A stretch of DNA of 64,000 nt from JAFAGX01 sp035622175 (lineage in GTDB: Bacteria; Acidobacteriota; Terriglobia; Terriglobales; Acidobacteriaceae): positions 22,949-86,948 of the forward strand of contig DASPVV010000145.1 in assembly GCA_035622175.1 (NCBI GenBank), read 5' to 3'. Below are positions 25,908 through 34,748 of this stretch, one piece after another. The stretch's first letter is position 1, and the number at the start of each line of letters is the position of its first letter. Position numbers and translations under genes: made by a program. The notes under the pieces were generated by a model. The model saw only the letters and a list, made by a program, of their open reading frames with translations, had not been told where the DNA came from and did not search any database.

Positions 25908-25923
25908 TGTTCCGCGGGGAACA
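25908..25923. other. parS-like site 2 (variant core)
   Basis: TGTTCCGCGGGGAACA matches the parS consensus except for the two central positions, where the core A and T are both G. It is 44 bp from site 1, about four helical turns, so ParB could occupy both on the same DNA face. It may be a weaker loading site. Confidence 0.65.
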
Positions 25924-26230
25924 TAGATCTTGCATTCGAAGCGCGCAGACATGAGTGCCAGCCGAAGCGTGGGTCACGTCGTTTCTCGGGATCGGTCGCT
26001 TGCGAAGGAGCCAAGTTCCTGAGCTTAAGGGCCGATCCTATTTCGCCAAGACTCAAGAGAATTACTACGTGGAATGCGCACCGCGAAATCCTCTTGTTAT
26101 CGAGTGCGAGGAGCTTGGAAACTTTGCTCGAGACCCCATCCAAGTGGGAAACTCGCGAAGACGTGGGTGGAGGGAAAAGTCCGGCGAGCCGGCTTCGGTG
26201 CCGGGCGAAAATTCGCTACAATGGTCAAAC

Positions 26231-26638
26231 ATGAAGAACATTGCTCGTATGGCTTTGGCAGCGGCTTTGGGCTTTCTATCTGCTTGCAGCTCCTCTTCGA
26301 ACCCTGCCATGACCGGAACCTGGTTGCTCGCTCTTATCCCGAACGACAATCCCACGTCCGCCTTCCAGCTAACCGCAAATCTTACGCAAGTGGGCAATCA
26401 GATTACTGGCACGGTCAGCTTGACGGGAGACGCCGCCGCTTGCGGCGGCTCGGCGTCCATGTCGGGAACCTTGAGCGGCAATACCTTAACCCTCCAACTC
26501 ACGCAGACAGAGAGCACCATCGACTTTACGGGTACAGCCAACTTGGCCTTCACCGCGGCCTCGGGAACGTACACGGCAGCAGCCGGATCATGTCTGCAAA
26601 ATGGCGGGTTTGGAAGTTGGTCTGCTGCCCTTGAGTAG
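26231..26638 (+). CDS. Small lipoprotein, function unknown
   Basis: 135 aa. MKNIARMALAAALGFLSACSS gives a signal peptide with lipobox LSAC (Cys about 19). The mature part is a Thr/Ser/Gly-rich all-beta domain (MTGTWLLALIPND, NLTQVGNQITGTVSL, GTLSGNTLTLQLTQ), a pattern seen in lipocalin-like or DUF-type META folds of acidobacterial lipoproteins. The ATG at 26231 is preferred to the longer frame, which lacks a signal. There is no Shine-Dalgarno, but TACAAT at 26217-26222 could be a -10 element putting transcription start next to the ATG, i.e. a leaderless message (inference). Confidence 0.75.
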   Translation: MKNIARMALAAALGFLSACSSSSNPAMTGTWLLALIPNDNPTSAFQLTANLTQVGNQITGTVSLTGDAAACGGSASMSGTLSGNTLTLQLTQTESTIDFTGTANLAFTAASGTYTAAAGSCLQNGGFGSWSAALE

Positions 26639-26747
26639 GGGCTGTGCGGACACGCACGGTGTTCGCATAGAGAGGTGTTTTTCCTTGGCGGCTGCGCTTC
26701 AGGTTCGTCGGGCAACACCGCCTTCATCAGGTAGCCACCATAAATAA

Positions 26748-26783
26748 CCGGGAAGCGGCGCAGAACTCCTCGCCGCCTCCCGG
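26748..26783 (-). terminator. Hairpin terminator downstream of the DUF4382 gene
   Basis: A 13-bp stem with one mismatch (CCGGGAAGCGGCG / CGCCGCCTCCCGG) and a 10-nt loop. It lies 11 bp past the stop at 26794 and is followed on the minus strand by TTATTTAT. It is GC-rich with a moderate U-tract, so it is likely to terminate the minus-strand transcript. Confidence 0.6.
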
Positions 26784-26793
26784 GCTTACGCGA

Positions 26794-28320
26794 TCAGAAA
26801 AATCCTTGTGGCCGTCCGAGAACCGTTTCCGCCACCAGCGTGGACGCTGTTGCGCTGCTCGGCGTCGAAAACAGCCAGCCGCGAACCGAGACCATACTGT
26901 TGCTCGTCACTCCCGCAAAACTGTCTGAGCTAAGACCCAGGTAGACAGTCTGCGAGGTGGTGTCGACCGTGAAGGTCATCGGCATCCAGCCCGACTGGTT
27001 CGACCAGAACGCGAAGAAGTTCGGGAGCGTGGTGAGGGTGAAGCTAGCCGCACTGGCGTTGGTCGCCGTTACGCCGCCCGTGATCTGGCTTGGCTCAAGC
27101 TCCACGGTATCGGTGGTAAAGGAAACCGAGGGAGGAGACCAGGGACCTGAGCCGGTGGAGTTGGCTAGCGATCCGGCTACCACACCGACCTCTACCTGCT
27201 GGCCGACGACGAGGTCCGAGGTGTTGGTAAAGCTCAGCCCGGAGGGAATCGTGAAATTGCCGGAACCAACCGAGAAGGTAGCGGTCGGGGAAACCGTCGC
27301 TGTCGCCACGCCTCCAAACGGCAATGACCCGGAGTCCGGGGACCAGTGCAGGAGAAGCTTCATGACCGTTGCGCCGTTCGACGTGCTCAGGCCAATGATG
27401 TTCGCTTCGACCACTTGCTGGCCAGGGACTTGTACAAAGGAGACGTCGGCGGCGAGCAAGGTTCCACTCGTCTCGACGTTTGCCACTTGCACCTGAACCA
27501 CCTGCCCGGTGGCGAGGCAGGAGAAACTGCCCGTGCCACAAACGCTCGTCGGAAAATTCTGGTAACTGGTGCTGCTATTCACGTCGATGGTGAAGGTGCG
27601 GCCAAACCGCGTCTGCAAGGTGAATTGGGGCGAGCTCGATGAGCTCGTACTAACGCTCTCGACGGTACCCACCAGGAAACCAAACGGGGGAAAGCCGCTA
27701 GGCGGCGCCGAGGGCAGCTCGCCGACAGTAACGCCGTTCGCAACCCCAAGATTGACGGAAAGATCTGACTGGATCACCTGGTTCAAATGGAAGTCGAGGA
27801 GAAAGCCGAGCGGCGTACTCTGGTCGACCGCCACGGGAAAAGGCGCGGAAGAAAACGTCAGGGTCGAAGAGTTATCGACGGATGGGGTGAGTTGGCAGAC
27901 TGTGTTGAGCGGGCATGTGCTCGCCAGCGCCTGGTCCGCAGCATTGAAGATCACCAGTTGCGGATTGGCAAAGCTCAGGGTCAGGTTGTTGTAGGTTCCG
28001 GCGGGCACATTGGCCGTACTCAGAAATGCAGAAATCGCCTGCAGTTGGGTAACGTCCACCTGGATGGGAGTGTTATTGTTCAACAGGGAAGTCGTGGTTG
28101 AGCCCATAGCCGGCGTCAGGTAGGCGGCGGTAAGGCTGATTTGGAAGAATAAGACCGTGACCCCACTCGGTGGCTCGTCGGTCATGCTGAGGCTGACTTG
28201 GGCATCGGAGTTTGCCCCACTGTAATTCGGCGACGTGCTCGAAACCGGACTTTGGTTGCATCCGGCTAGAAGCAAGAAGAGGATCAGTCCAACGGATAGG
28301 AGAAGACGTGCTCTGCGCAT
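26794..28320 (-). CDS. DUF4382/DUF5666-type lipoprotein
   Basis: 508 aa. The ATG at 28320 has GGAGG 6 nt upstream and opens MRRARLLLSVGLILFLLLAGC, a lipoprotein signal with Cys at 21. Residues about 40-190 match the DUF4382 pattern (AQVSLSMTDEPPSGVTVLFFQISLTAAYL... PIQVDVTQLQ... PAGTYNNLTLSF). The rest contains two DUF5666-like OB/beta repeats (GFLVGTVESVSTSSSSSPQF, FTIDVNSSTSYQ, GQVVQVQVANVETSGTLLAADV). These are envelope proteins of unknown biochemical role, common in Acidobacteria. A terminator hairpin follows. It is monocistronic. Confidence 0.85.
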   Translation of the reverse strand: MRRARLLLSVGLILFLLLAGCNQSPVSSTSPNYSGANSDAQVSLSMTDEPPSGVTVLFFQISLTAAYLTPAMGSTTTSLLNNNTPIQVDVTQLQAISAFLSTANVPAGTYNNLTLSFANPQLVIFNAADQALASTCPLNTVCQLTPSVDNSSTLTFSSAPFPVAVDQSTPLGFLLDFHLNQVIQSDLSVNLGVANGVTVGELPSAPPSGFPPFGFLVGTVESVSTSSSSSPQFTLQTRFGRTFTIDVNSSTSYQNFPTSVCGTGSFSCLATGQVVQVQVANVETSGTLLAADVSFVQVPGQQVVEANIIGLSTSNGATVMKLLLHWSPDSGSLPFGGVATATVSPTATFSVGSGNFTIPSGLSFTNTSDLVVGQQVEVGVVAGSLANSTGSGPWSPPSVSFTTDTVELEPSQITGGVTATNASAASFTLTTLPNFFAFWSNQSGWMPMTFTVDTTSQTVYLGLSSDSFAGVTSNSMVSVRGWLFSTPSSATASTLVAETVLGRPQGFF

Positions 28321-28811
28321 TTTGGCCTCCACAAGATTGGTAAAACCAGGAGAACAACTAAACTTTCCTGAACTGCGGCTGAGCACGCCGTAAGGGTAGC
28401 TGCAATTCATCGGCCACTAGCCGCCTCCCGCGCCACCTCCCACAGCCGGGCCACGGCGTGACCTTAAAAGCAGGGTCAAATACATTATTTTTCAACTGCT
28501 TATTCTGCTAGCAGGGAGCCATTGTCTGGCCGGTGGTTTCGCTGTGCGTCCCGGAGTGGCAGGAAATTCTTGCACAATCTCTGATCCTCTATTGCAGAGC
28601 GATCTGATCGTCATCGAGAGCAGTTGAGTCACTGGTCGAGAGCGCAGGGGGCAGGCGCCTTCACGCTTTGTCGACGCCAAGCCCTCTCCTCTTGCACCCC
28701 CCGGATGGCTCAGATCTCCACCGCCGAAGACGGTGGCCTGATCTTGCTACTGGCAGGTAGGACGCTCCGCGTGGCCGCGCTCGAACCGAAGAGCTTGCTT
28801 AAGCCAGAAAC
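28321..28811. other. Intergenic region upstream of the DUF4382 lipoprotein gene
   Basis: 491 bp between the 451-aa exported protein gene and the DUF4382 gene, both minus. An AT-rich patch at about 28475-28510 (minus sense TTGAAAAATAATGTATTTGACC) is the best promoter candidate. No gene is supported. Confidence 0.35.
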
Positions 28812-30167
28812 TTACTGCGGCAACCCGTCCTGTGCCGACATACGATTTCTGAGCTCGTTGACCAATAGCTTGATCTGCTCGTCGGAGATTTGTATCGTCC
28901 CGTCCAGCACAACCCGCAGGCCGCCCGCTTCGCGGAATTCCACCTTCTCGATCACGGTGTAATCTGGCACCACGGATGGAAGGATCGCCTGGAAGTACCT
29001 CTCTGATTCGAGCGTCGACGACAGCAACCCGGTGGTCTCCTCGCGCAATGCCGTCCCCAGCGAGCCGGAGCGTAGCTGCTCCCCCACGAAGCTGTCGGCC
29101 TCGACCCGGTCGACCTGAGGAACAATCCGCAACTTGCGCCCTTGGTCCACCCTGGGCGTCAACTTCAACTCAATTGTGCCGTTGCCCTCGGCCAACTCGT
29201 TGGGGCTTGCCAGACCCAAGGACCCGAAACACGTCCAGCGCGCCACGTGCAACTGGGTCACGACTAAACTTGCGGGCGCCTGCGCCGTGAGCGAAGCTCC
29301 CTGCACCACGACTTGCTCCCCGCAGCGTTCGGATTTATTGAGTTTGGAGCTTAACAAGCCGCTGATATTCTGCTGCAGGCCGGAGACGTCGGCGGCGAGC
29401 TCAAGTTGGAATTGGTTGTGGCCTTCGTCAGCAACTTTGGCAATCGTACCGTCCACGGTGACGGCGATCGGCTGCTTCTCGACATTAATCTGGGTCTTTG
29501 CCGGGGGGAGGCTCAAGCTGAGGTCTCCGCCGCCCATCACGTCTTCGATCCCCATTCCTTTTCCCAGAGTGAACTGTTGGTTATAGAAATTGGTGAGCGC
29601 CTGGTCGAGGCTCTTAACCCCGCTCGCGATCTGGCGAACGTCCGGATTCGCCTCTCCCACTTCTTGATCAACCCAGTTCGACTGTTGCGCCAGGTCAGAT
29701 TCGGCTTTGACCACTTTCAGCGTCAACTCCCGCAACCCAGACTGCTGCGGCTTCGAAAACGACGCGAGAAACTGCTTGTTTTGGCTGCGGGCTTTCTCGA
29801 GAGCCTGGCCGAGCGCGTGAGCAGTGCTCGAAAACTGGGAAGAACTGTTTCCCTTACCCGCCTGCTCTTGCAACATTTGCAGCTGGTCCATCGCCGTCTC
29901 GGTGCTTCTCACCATGGCGTCGTAGGCGGTGACCTGTTCGCTCGTCGCCTGCAGAGCCAAAGCGCGGTCAAAACCCTTCAGGTCCTCGGTGGCGATGCCC
30001 GTCATGTTCAGGCGATCCGGTCCTCCGATCACGATCCAGGCGTGCCGACCGTGCAGCGAGCTGCCGATGGGCTGTTGTTGGTTGATGATCGAGTTATTTT
30101 GCGCGACCGCTCCCAGGGCAGCGGCGAGCCCAGAGAGCACCCAGGCGTACCAACACCTCTTCCCCAT
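28812..30167 (-). CDS. Exported protein: helical N-domain plus Cys-pair beta domain (paralog of the 275-aa protein)
   Basis: 451 aa from the ATG at 30167 (MGKRCWYAWVLSGLAAALGAVAQ, signal peptide). Residues about 24-215 are helical and Gln/Ser-rich. Residues about 220-451 form a domain that aligns along its whole length with the 275-aa protein at 33838-34665: LELAADVSGLQQNISGLLS against LELSADLSDLQQNLTGVLS, and SFVGEQLRSGSLGTALREE against SFGELLRSGTLGEMLREK. Two Cys (SERCGEQ and RWTCFG) sit at equivalent positions in both, suggesting a periplasmic disulfide. No family is recognised. It lies downstream of the orphan RND gene on the same strand, so a role with that pump is plausible but unproven. 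Confidence 0.8.
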   Translation of the reverse strand: MGKRCWYAWVLSGLAAALGAVAQNNSIINQQQPIGSSLHGRHAWIVIGGPDRLNMTGIATEDLKGFDRALALQATSEQVTAYDAMVRSTETAMDQLQMLQEQAGKGNSSSQFSSTAHALGQALEKARSQNKQFLASFSKPQQSGLRELTLKVVKAESDLAQQSNWVDQEVGEANPDVRQIASGVKSLDQALTNFYNQQFTLGKGMGIEDVMGGGDLSLSLPPAKTQINVEKQPIAVTVDGTIAKVADEGHNQFQLELAADVSGLQQNISGLLSSKLNKSERCGEQVVVQGASLTAQAPASLVVTQLHVARWTCFGSLGLASPNELAEGNGTIELKLTPRVDQGRKLRIVPQVDRVEADSFVGEQLRSGSLGTALREETTGLLSSTLESERYFQAILPSVVPDYTVIEKVEFREAGGLRVVLDGTIQISDEQIKLLVNELRNRMSAQDGLPQ

Positions 30168-30265
30168 CCGCCATCTTTCCCGCAAACCCTGCTTCCCGGG
30201 CTTGCTTTCGCCGAGGCAGATTTTAATCCCGAAGTTGCCCAGGTGAACAGCTCGGGCGACAATTC

Positions 30266-30290
30266 TTTGCATAGTTTTACGAATGTTTAC
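30266..30290. promoter_or_regulatory. 10-bp-phased TTTGC/TTTAC/TTTAC array
   Basis: On the plus strand TTTGC, TTTAC and TTTAC start at 30266, 30276 and 30286, exactly 10 bp apart, about 100-120 bp upstream of the 451-aa gene. The 5-mer is the same as in the arrays upstream of the kdp and RND genes, but here it is in the opposite orientation relative to the downstream gene. A regulator site is inferred. Confidence 0.4.
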
Positions 30291-30368
30291 TAACTGATAA
30301 TAGCACCCGGCGACCTCGACGCCGCCCGGGCGCCGTGACCGGCAATGAGCATGATCGGAGACTCGATT

Positions 30369-33300
30369 CTAATCCGCTTGGCTTACGTCGGGGAGCAACG
30401 TCTTGCGGCTAGCAGCCGGTCTCAGGCGTGCGGCCCACTGGCGCAGGCGATCCATGTACAGGTACACGACCGGGGTCGTAAACAGGGTCAGTGCCTGGCT
30501 GACGATGAGGCCGCCCACGATGGTGATGCCCAGCGGACGGCGGAGTTCGGAGCCTGTACCGGTCCCTAGAGCCAGGGGCAGGCCGCCTAGCAGAGCCGCC
30601 ATGGTGGTCATCATGATGGGACGAAAGCGAAGAAGACAAGCCTCATAGATTGCCTCGCGCGGAGATTTTCCGCCCCCCCGCTCCGCTTCCAAAGAAAAGT
30701 CGATCATCATGATTGCATTCTTCTTGACGATACCAATCAAGAGAATGATGCCGATCAGACCGATTACATTGAGCTCGTTGTGAGTGATCAACAGCGCGAG
30801 CAGCGCTCCGACACCGGCCGAAGGCAGAGTCGAAAGAATTGTGACCGGATGAATATAGCTTTCGTAGAGAACTCCGAGAACGATATAAACCGTAACCAGG
30901 GCAGCCAGAATCAGGATCGGCTCATTCGCGAGAGACTCCTGAAAAGCCGCCGCCGTTCCTTGGAAGCTTGCGTGCATGGTGGCGGGAAAGTTGATGGCAC
31001 GCTCGGCTCGTTCGATGACTTCGGTGGCTTGGCCGAGAGAGACCCCTGGCGCCAGGTTGAAGGAAATCGTAACCGACGGCCATTGTCCTTGGTGATTGAC
31101 GGCGAGTGAGGTGTAGTCCGAGCTGAAATGAGTGAAGGCGGACAGCGGGACCATGCTGCCGTTCGAGGAGCGCACGAAGACGTTGCGCAGGGTATCGGGA
31201 CTCTGCTGAAATTCGGGAGCAATCTCCATGACGACGTGATATTGGTTCAAAGACTCGTAGATCGTCGAAACGAAGCGTTGTCCAAAAGCGTCGTACAGCA
31301 CATTGTCGATGTCTTGCGCGGCCAAGCCGAGGCGCGAAGCCGTGTCGCGATCGATGACGACCCTCGATTCGAGCCCCTTGTCTTGCTGGTCGGTGTTGAC
31401 ATCCCGTAGTTCGGGAAGGGTACGCAGCTTGCGCAGCAACCGCGGCGCCCAGGTATTCAGCTCATCCAGGTCTTCGCCTTGCAAGGTGTATTGGTACTGG
31501 GCTTGGCTCTGTCGTCCTCCGATCGTCAGATCTTGAGCCGATTGCATGTACAGGGTGGCGCCGGGCACGGCGGCAAGAGTTTTGCGCAACCGACCGATCA
31601 CTCGATCGGCGGAATCCTTCCGTTCCCCCAGGGGCCTGAGCATGATGAACATGCGGCCTTGATTGATGGCTGTGTTCCCGCCGGCAAATCCGACGATGGT
31701 CTGTACGTCGGGATCCTTCAGGACGATATTCACGAACTGGTTCATCTTCCTGCTCATGGCGGCAAACGAAATATCCTGAGCGGCCTGGATGGAGCCGGTG
31801 ATCCGGCTGGTATCTTGTTGCGGGAAGAAGCCCTTGGGAACCACGATGTAGAGGTACACCGAGACCAATGCCGTGACCACGGTGGCGATGAGCATCGGCA
31901 GTTGATGGTTGAGCACCCAGCCTAGACCGAAGCGGTAAAGTTCGAGGCTGGCATCGAGGATTTTCTGAGTGGCCCGATAGAAACGTCCGTGCTCTTCTTC
32001 CTTCAAGGAGCGCAACAGTTGGGCGCACATCGCGGGCGTCGTGGTGAGGGACACCACCAGCGACACCACAATGGCGACACTGAGTGTGACGGCAAACTCC
32101 CGGAAAAGCCGTCCCACCAGTCCACCCATCAGGAGAATGGGGATGAACACCGCGACCAGAGACGTGCTCATCGAGAGCACGGTAAAGCCGATCTCTCGCG
32201 CCCCGCGGTACGTGGCGGTGACCGGAGGCAGTCCCTGCTCAAGGTACCGCGTCACGTTTTCGAGGACAACGATGGCATCGTCGACGACAAAGCCTGTCGA
32301 AATGGCCAGCGCCATGAGCGACAGATTGTTCAGGCTGTAGCCCAGCAGGTACATCACGCCAAACGTTCCAATCAAGGACAGGGGCACGGCGATGCTGGGG
32401 ATGAGGGTGGCCCGCACCAGGCGGAGGAAGGCGAAGACCACCAAAATCACCAGCAGGATTGAAATGATCAGGGTGAACTCGATGTCGTGAACCGACGCTC
32501 GCACGGTGATACTGCGGTCGAGCACGATGCTGAGCTTGATGGCCGGCGAAATCGAGGCTTGCAGCTGGGGAAGCAAGGCCCGCACATTGTCCACGGTGCC
32601 AATGATGTTGGCGCCCGGCTGGCGATTGATGATAATCAGGACGGCGGGCTGGCCGTTCGCCAGCCCCGCCGTGTGCACGTCTTCGACAGAATCCTCCACA
32701 TCGCTAACATCCGACAGGCGCACCCCGGCGCCGCTATTCGAGTTATATCCGATGATGAGCGGGCGATATTGATTGGCCTTGAGGATCTGATCGTTATCGT
32801 TGATCGTCCACATGTCGGCGGGGTCGACGAGCTTGCCTTTGGGCGAGTTCGCGTTGGCGGCGCCGAGTGCAGTGCGCACCGCATCGATCCCCAGCCCCAT
32901 AGCGTTGAGTTGCATCGGGTTCAATTCGGCTCGCACCGCGGGATTCGCCGCTCCGCCGACGAACACCTGGCCGACTCCGCCAATCTGGGACAGCTTTTGC
33001 GACAAAATCGAGTTGGCAGCGTCGTACATCGCCGGTCGCGTGACCGAATCGGAGGTGAGGGCCACAATGAGGATCGGCGCGTCCGCCGGGTTCACCTTTC
33101 TGTAGGTGGGGTTTCCCGGCAAATACGAGGGCAGTTGGCTGCGGGCAGCATTGATGGCGGCTTGAACATCCCGCGCCGCGGCATCGATATTCCGATTGAG
33201 ATCAAACTGCAGAACGACGCTGGTCGAGCCTAGCTGACTGGTCGAGGTCATTTGGTTAATGCCCGCAATGCGTCCGAATTGACGCTCGAGCGGGGTCGCC

Positions 33301-33488
33301 ACGGCCGAAGCCATGGTCTCTGGACTCGCGCCGGGCAGACTCGCCGAGACTTGAACGACCGGGAATTCCACCTGGGGTAACGGCGCAACCGGAAGGAAGT
33401 TGAAGGCCAAGGCCCCGGAAAGAAACAGGGCAAATGTCAGAAGCGAGGTTCCGACCGGCCGCTTGATGAAGGGAGCGGAAATGTTCAT
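30369..33488 (-). CDS. Orphan RND efflux pump subunit (MdtC/MuxC-like) without adjacent adaptor
   Basis: 1039 aa. It has a full RND layout: TM1 after FIKRPVGTSLLTFALFLSGA, TM4 with GFVVDDAIVVLENVTRYLEQG, and the terminal GIVKKNAIMMIDFSLEAERG. The ATG at 33488 has GAGGG 7 nt upstream; a longer frame to 33509 adds seven residues only. Unlike the pump genes at 7.3-13.7 kb it has no adaptor or outer-membrane gene beside it. Instead, the flanking minus-strand genes encode two paralogous exported proteins. It may borrow the other operon's adaptor or use the flanking proteins in its place; the second idea is speculation from gene order. Confidence 0.92.
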   Translation of the reverse strand: MNISAPFIKRPVGTSLLTFALFLSGALAFNFLPVAPLPQVEFPVVQVSASLPGASPETMASAVATPLERQFGRIAGINQMTSTSQLGSTSVVLQFDLNRNIDAAARDVQAAINAARSQLPSYLPGNPTYRKVNPADAPILIVALTSDSVTRPAMYDAANSILSQKLSQIGGVGQVFVGGAANPAVRAELNPMQLNAMGLGIDAVRTALGAANANSPKGKLVDPADMWTINDNDQILKANQYRPLIIGYNSNSGAGVRLSDVSDVEDSVEDVHTAGLANGQPAVLIIINRQPGANIIGTVDNVRALLPQLQASISPAIKLSIVLDRSITVRASVHDIEFTLIISILLVILVVFAFLRLVRATLIPSIAVPLSLIGTFGVMYLLGYSLNNLSLMALAISTGFVVDDAIVVLENVTRYLEQGLPPVTATYRGAREIGFTVLSMSTSLVAVFIPILLMGGLVGRLFREFAVTLSVAIVVSLVVSLTTTPAMCAQLLRSLKEEEHGRFYRATQKILDASLELYRFGLGWVLNHQLPMLIATVVTALVSVYLYIVVPKGFFPQQDTSRITGSIQAAQDISFAAMSRKMNQFVNIVLKDPDVQTIVGFAGGNTAINQGRMFIMLRPLGERKDSADRVIGRLRKTLAAVPGATLYMQSAQDLTIGGRQSQAQYQYTLQGEDLDELNTWAPRLLRKLRTLPELRDVNTDQQDKGLESRVVIDRDTASRLGLAAQDIDNVLYDAFGQRFVSTIYESLNQYHVVMEIAPEFQQSPDTLRNVFVRSSNGSMVPLSAFTHFSSDYTSLAVNHQGQWPSVTISFNLAPGVSLGQATEVIERAERAINFPATMHASFQGTAAAFQESLANEPILILAALVTVYIVLGVLYESYIHPVTILSTLPSAGVGALLALLITHNELNVIGLIGIILLIGIVKKNAIMMIDFSLEAERGGGKSPREAIYEACLLRFRPIMMTTMAALLGGLPLALGTGTGSELRRPLGITIVGGLIVSQALTLFTTPVVYLYMDRLRQWAARLRPAASRKTLLPDVSQAD

Positions 33489-33837
33489 TGCTGCCCTCGC
33501 GCTCGGCACCGAGCGGATCGACCCCGCCTACCGGATCGCACCGACTGAAATGTACCGAGCCCTGGCAACCGATATCTATGGTACCGCCAGCCACCATTCG
33601 CCAATGTCAGGATTTAGTAAACCGCAGGTAAATGTCGGTAAAGTGAAGCAGTTTGGCGAACCACAGCCGGGTCCAACATGGGCGCGAGCCTCAACCGCGG
33701 GCCCACGGCCGGGCGGATCCTGATGGCGTCGATGGAGCGGTTCGCCATGGGGTTTCGCGCCCAGGCGAGCGCTCGGAGTCGTCGCCTCCGACCGGCCAAT
33801 GTCCGACGACCTGCCAGGGCAAACCCGAGCATTCAGC
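33489..33837. other. Intergenic region upstream of the orphan RND gene
   Basis: 349 bp between the 275-aa protein gene and the RND gene (both minus). It contains the TTTAC array at 33617-33642. Short frames here are shadows with no ribosome site. Confidence 0.4.
33617..33642 (-). promoter_or_regulatory. Three-copy phased TTTAC array upstream of the RND gene
   Basis: GTAAA occurs on the plus strand at 33617, 33628 and 33638 (steps of 11 and 10 bp), i.e. TTTAC repeats in the sense of the RND gene, 130-155 bp upstream of its start. Orientation, core and spacing match the kdp array, so one OmpR-family regulator could bind both. This is inferred. Confidence 0.5.
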
Positions 33838-34665
33838 TTACCGGGAGGCGAGGCGTTCCCTGACCTGTTGGGACAGAGACTGAACTTGCGCGTCGGTGAT
33901 GCGGAATTCCCCATTCAAAACTACGCTGAGGTGCCCGGAACCGGCATCCTTGAACCGTGCATTCTGGATCCTGGCATAGCCTTGAATGGCGGGAGGGAGG
34001 GTTGCGCTGAGGTTGGTACCCTTCTGCAACGCCGCGAGGACTTCGTTTCGGATCTTTTCGCGCAGCATTTCTCCCAGGGTCCCGGAGCGCAGCAGTTCAC
34101 CAAAAGATCCGTCCGCTTCAATCGGTCCGACATCGGGCACGAGTCGCAGTTCGGTATCGTCCTTCTCGACCGCGGGGGTAAGTTTCATCTGCATGACGGC
34201 GTTGCCTCCCGTCAGCCGCTTCGCTTGTCTCTTCCCGAAAACCTTAGCGCAAGCCCAGCGCTCATAATGGAGTTCGACAACCGCCTGGCTCGACGGCTCC
34301 TGGGGCGCGAGTGTGGCGTGCTGGATTGCAATGTGGTCTCCACAGCCATCATTTTTGTCCAGGGCAGCACTGAGAACTCCGGTCAGATTCTGTTGCAGAT
34401 CCGAGAGGTCGGCCGAGAGTTCTAGTTTGACGAGGTTCAAACCCCGTTCCTTCCTGATTACGGCAACGATCGCGGAGGCGGCGATCGTGATCGGCTGGTC
34501 TTTCACGTTCAGAGGGATCTTCACCGGAGGGATTTGAAACGTTGCAGTCTGATCGTTCGCGCGGCATGGAAAGGTTCCCGCGATGAGAAACAAGGCCAGC
34601 GCACTGCCGGCCAACGTATGTCTGGCAACCCACGGGGTGTGCCTTGTCGCTTCGAGAAGAATCAT
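33838..34665 (-). CDS. Exported Cys-pair beta-domain protein (paralog of the 451-aa protein C-terminal domain)
   Basis: 275 aa. The ATG at 34665 has CGAGG upstream and opens a signal peptide (WVARHTLAGSALALFLIAGTF, cleavage near CRAND). The mature protein is essentially one domain, equivalent to the C-terminal 230 residues of the 451-aa protein at 28812-30167. Shared landmarks are VKDQPITIAASAIVAVI, LSADLSDLQQNLTGVL, DGCGDHI, YERWACAK, VMQMKLTPAVE, LRLVPDVGPIEADGSF, LLRSGTLGEMLREK and LSVVLNGEFRITDAQVQSL. The two Cys are conserved between paralogs. Unknown family; periplasmic or outer-membrane-associated location is inferred. It is first in the same-strand group leading into the RND gene. Confidence 0.8.
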   Translation of the reverse strand: MILLEATRHTPWVARHTLAGSALALFLIAGTFPCRANDQTATFQIPPVKIPLNVKDQPITIAASAIVAVIRKERGLNLVKLELSADLSDLQQNLTGVLSAALDKNDGCGDHIAIQHATLAPQEPSSQAVVELHYERWACAKVFGKRQAKRLTGGNAVMQMKLTPAVEKDDTELRLVPDVGPIEADGSFGELLRSGTLGEMLREKIRNEVLAALQKGTNLSATLPPAIQGYARIQNARFKDAGSGHLSVVLNGEFRITDAQVQSLSQQVRERLASR

Positions 34666-34748
34666 CTTGACCTCGGGACTAGAAACTTGGATGCGGGTGC
34701 CGGACGCGGGTTCCGCTGGCCCGCTCGCGCGAGCCGATCGCCGGCGGC

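Larger units (their letters stand above)
25714..26230. other. Intergenic region upstream of parA with parS sites
   Basis: 517 bp between parA (minus) and a plus-strand lipoprotein gene. It contains the two centromere-like sites listed separately. Long frames run through it on both strands, but without ribosome sites or domains. No rsmG or mnmG gene, often next to parAB, is present. Confidence 0.5.

Noticed and set aside
25742..26143. 133-aa minus-strand frame upstream of parA
   Set aside because: It runs through both parS sites, lacks a domain and is Cys/Arg/Ser-rich in the manner of shadow frames.
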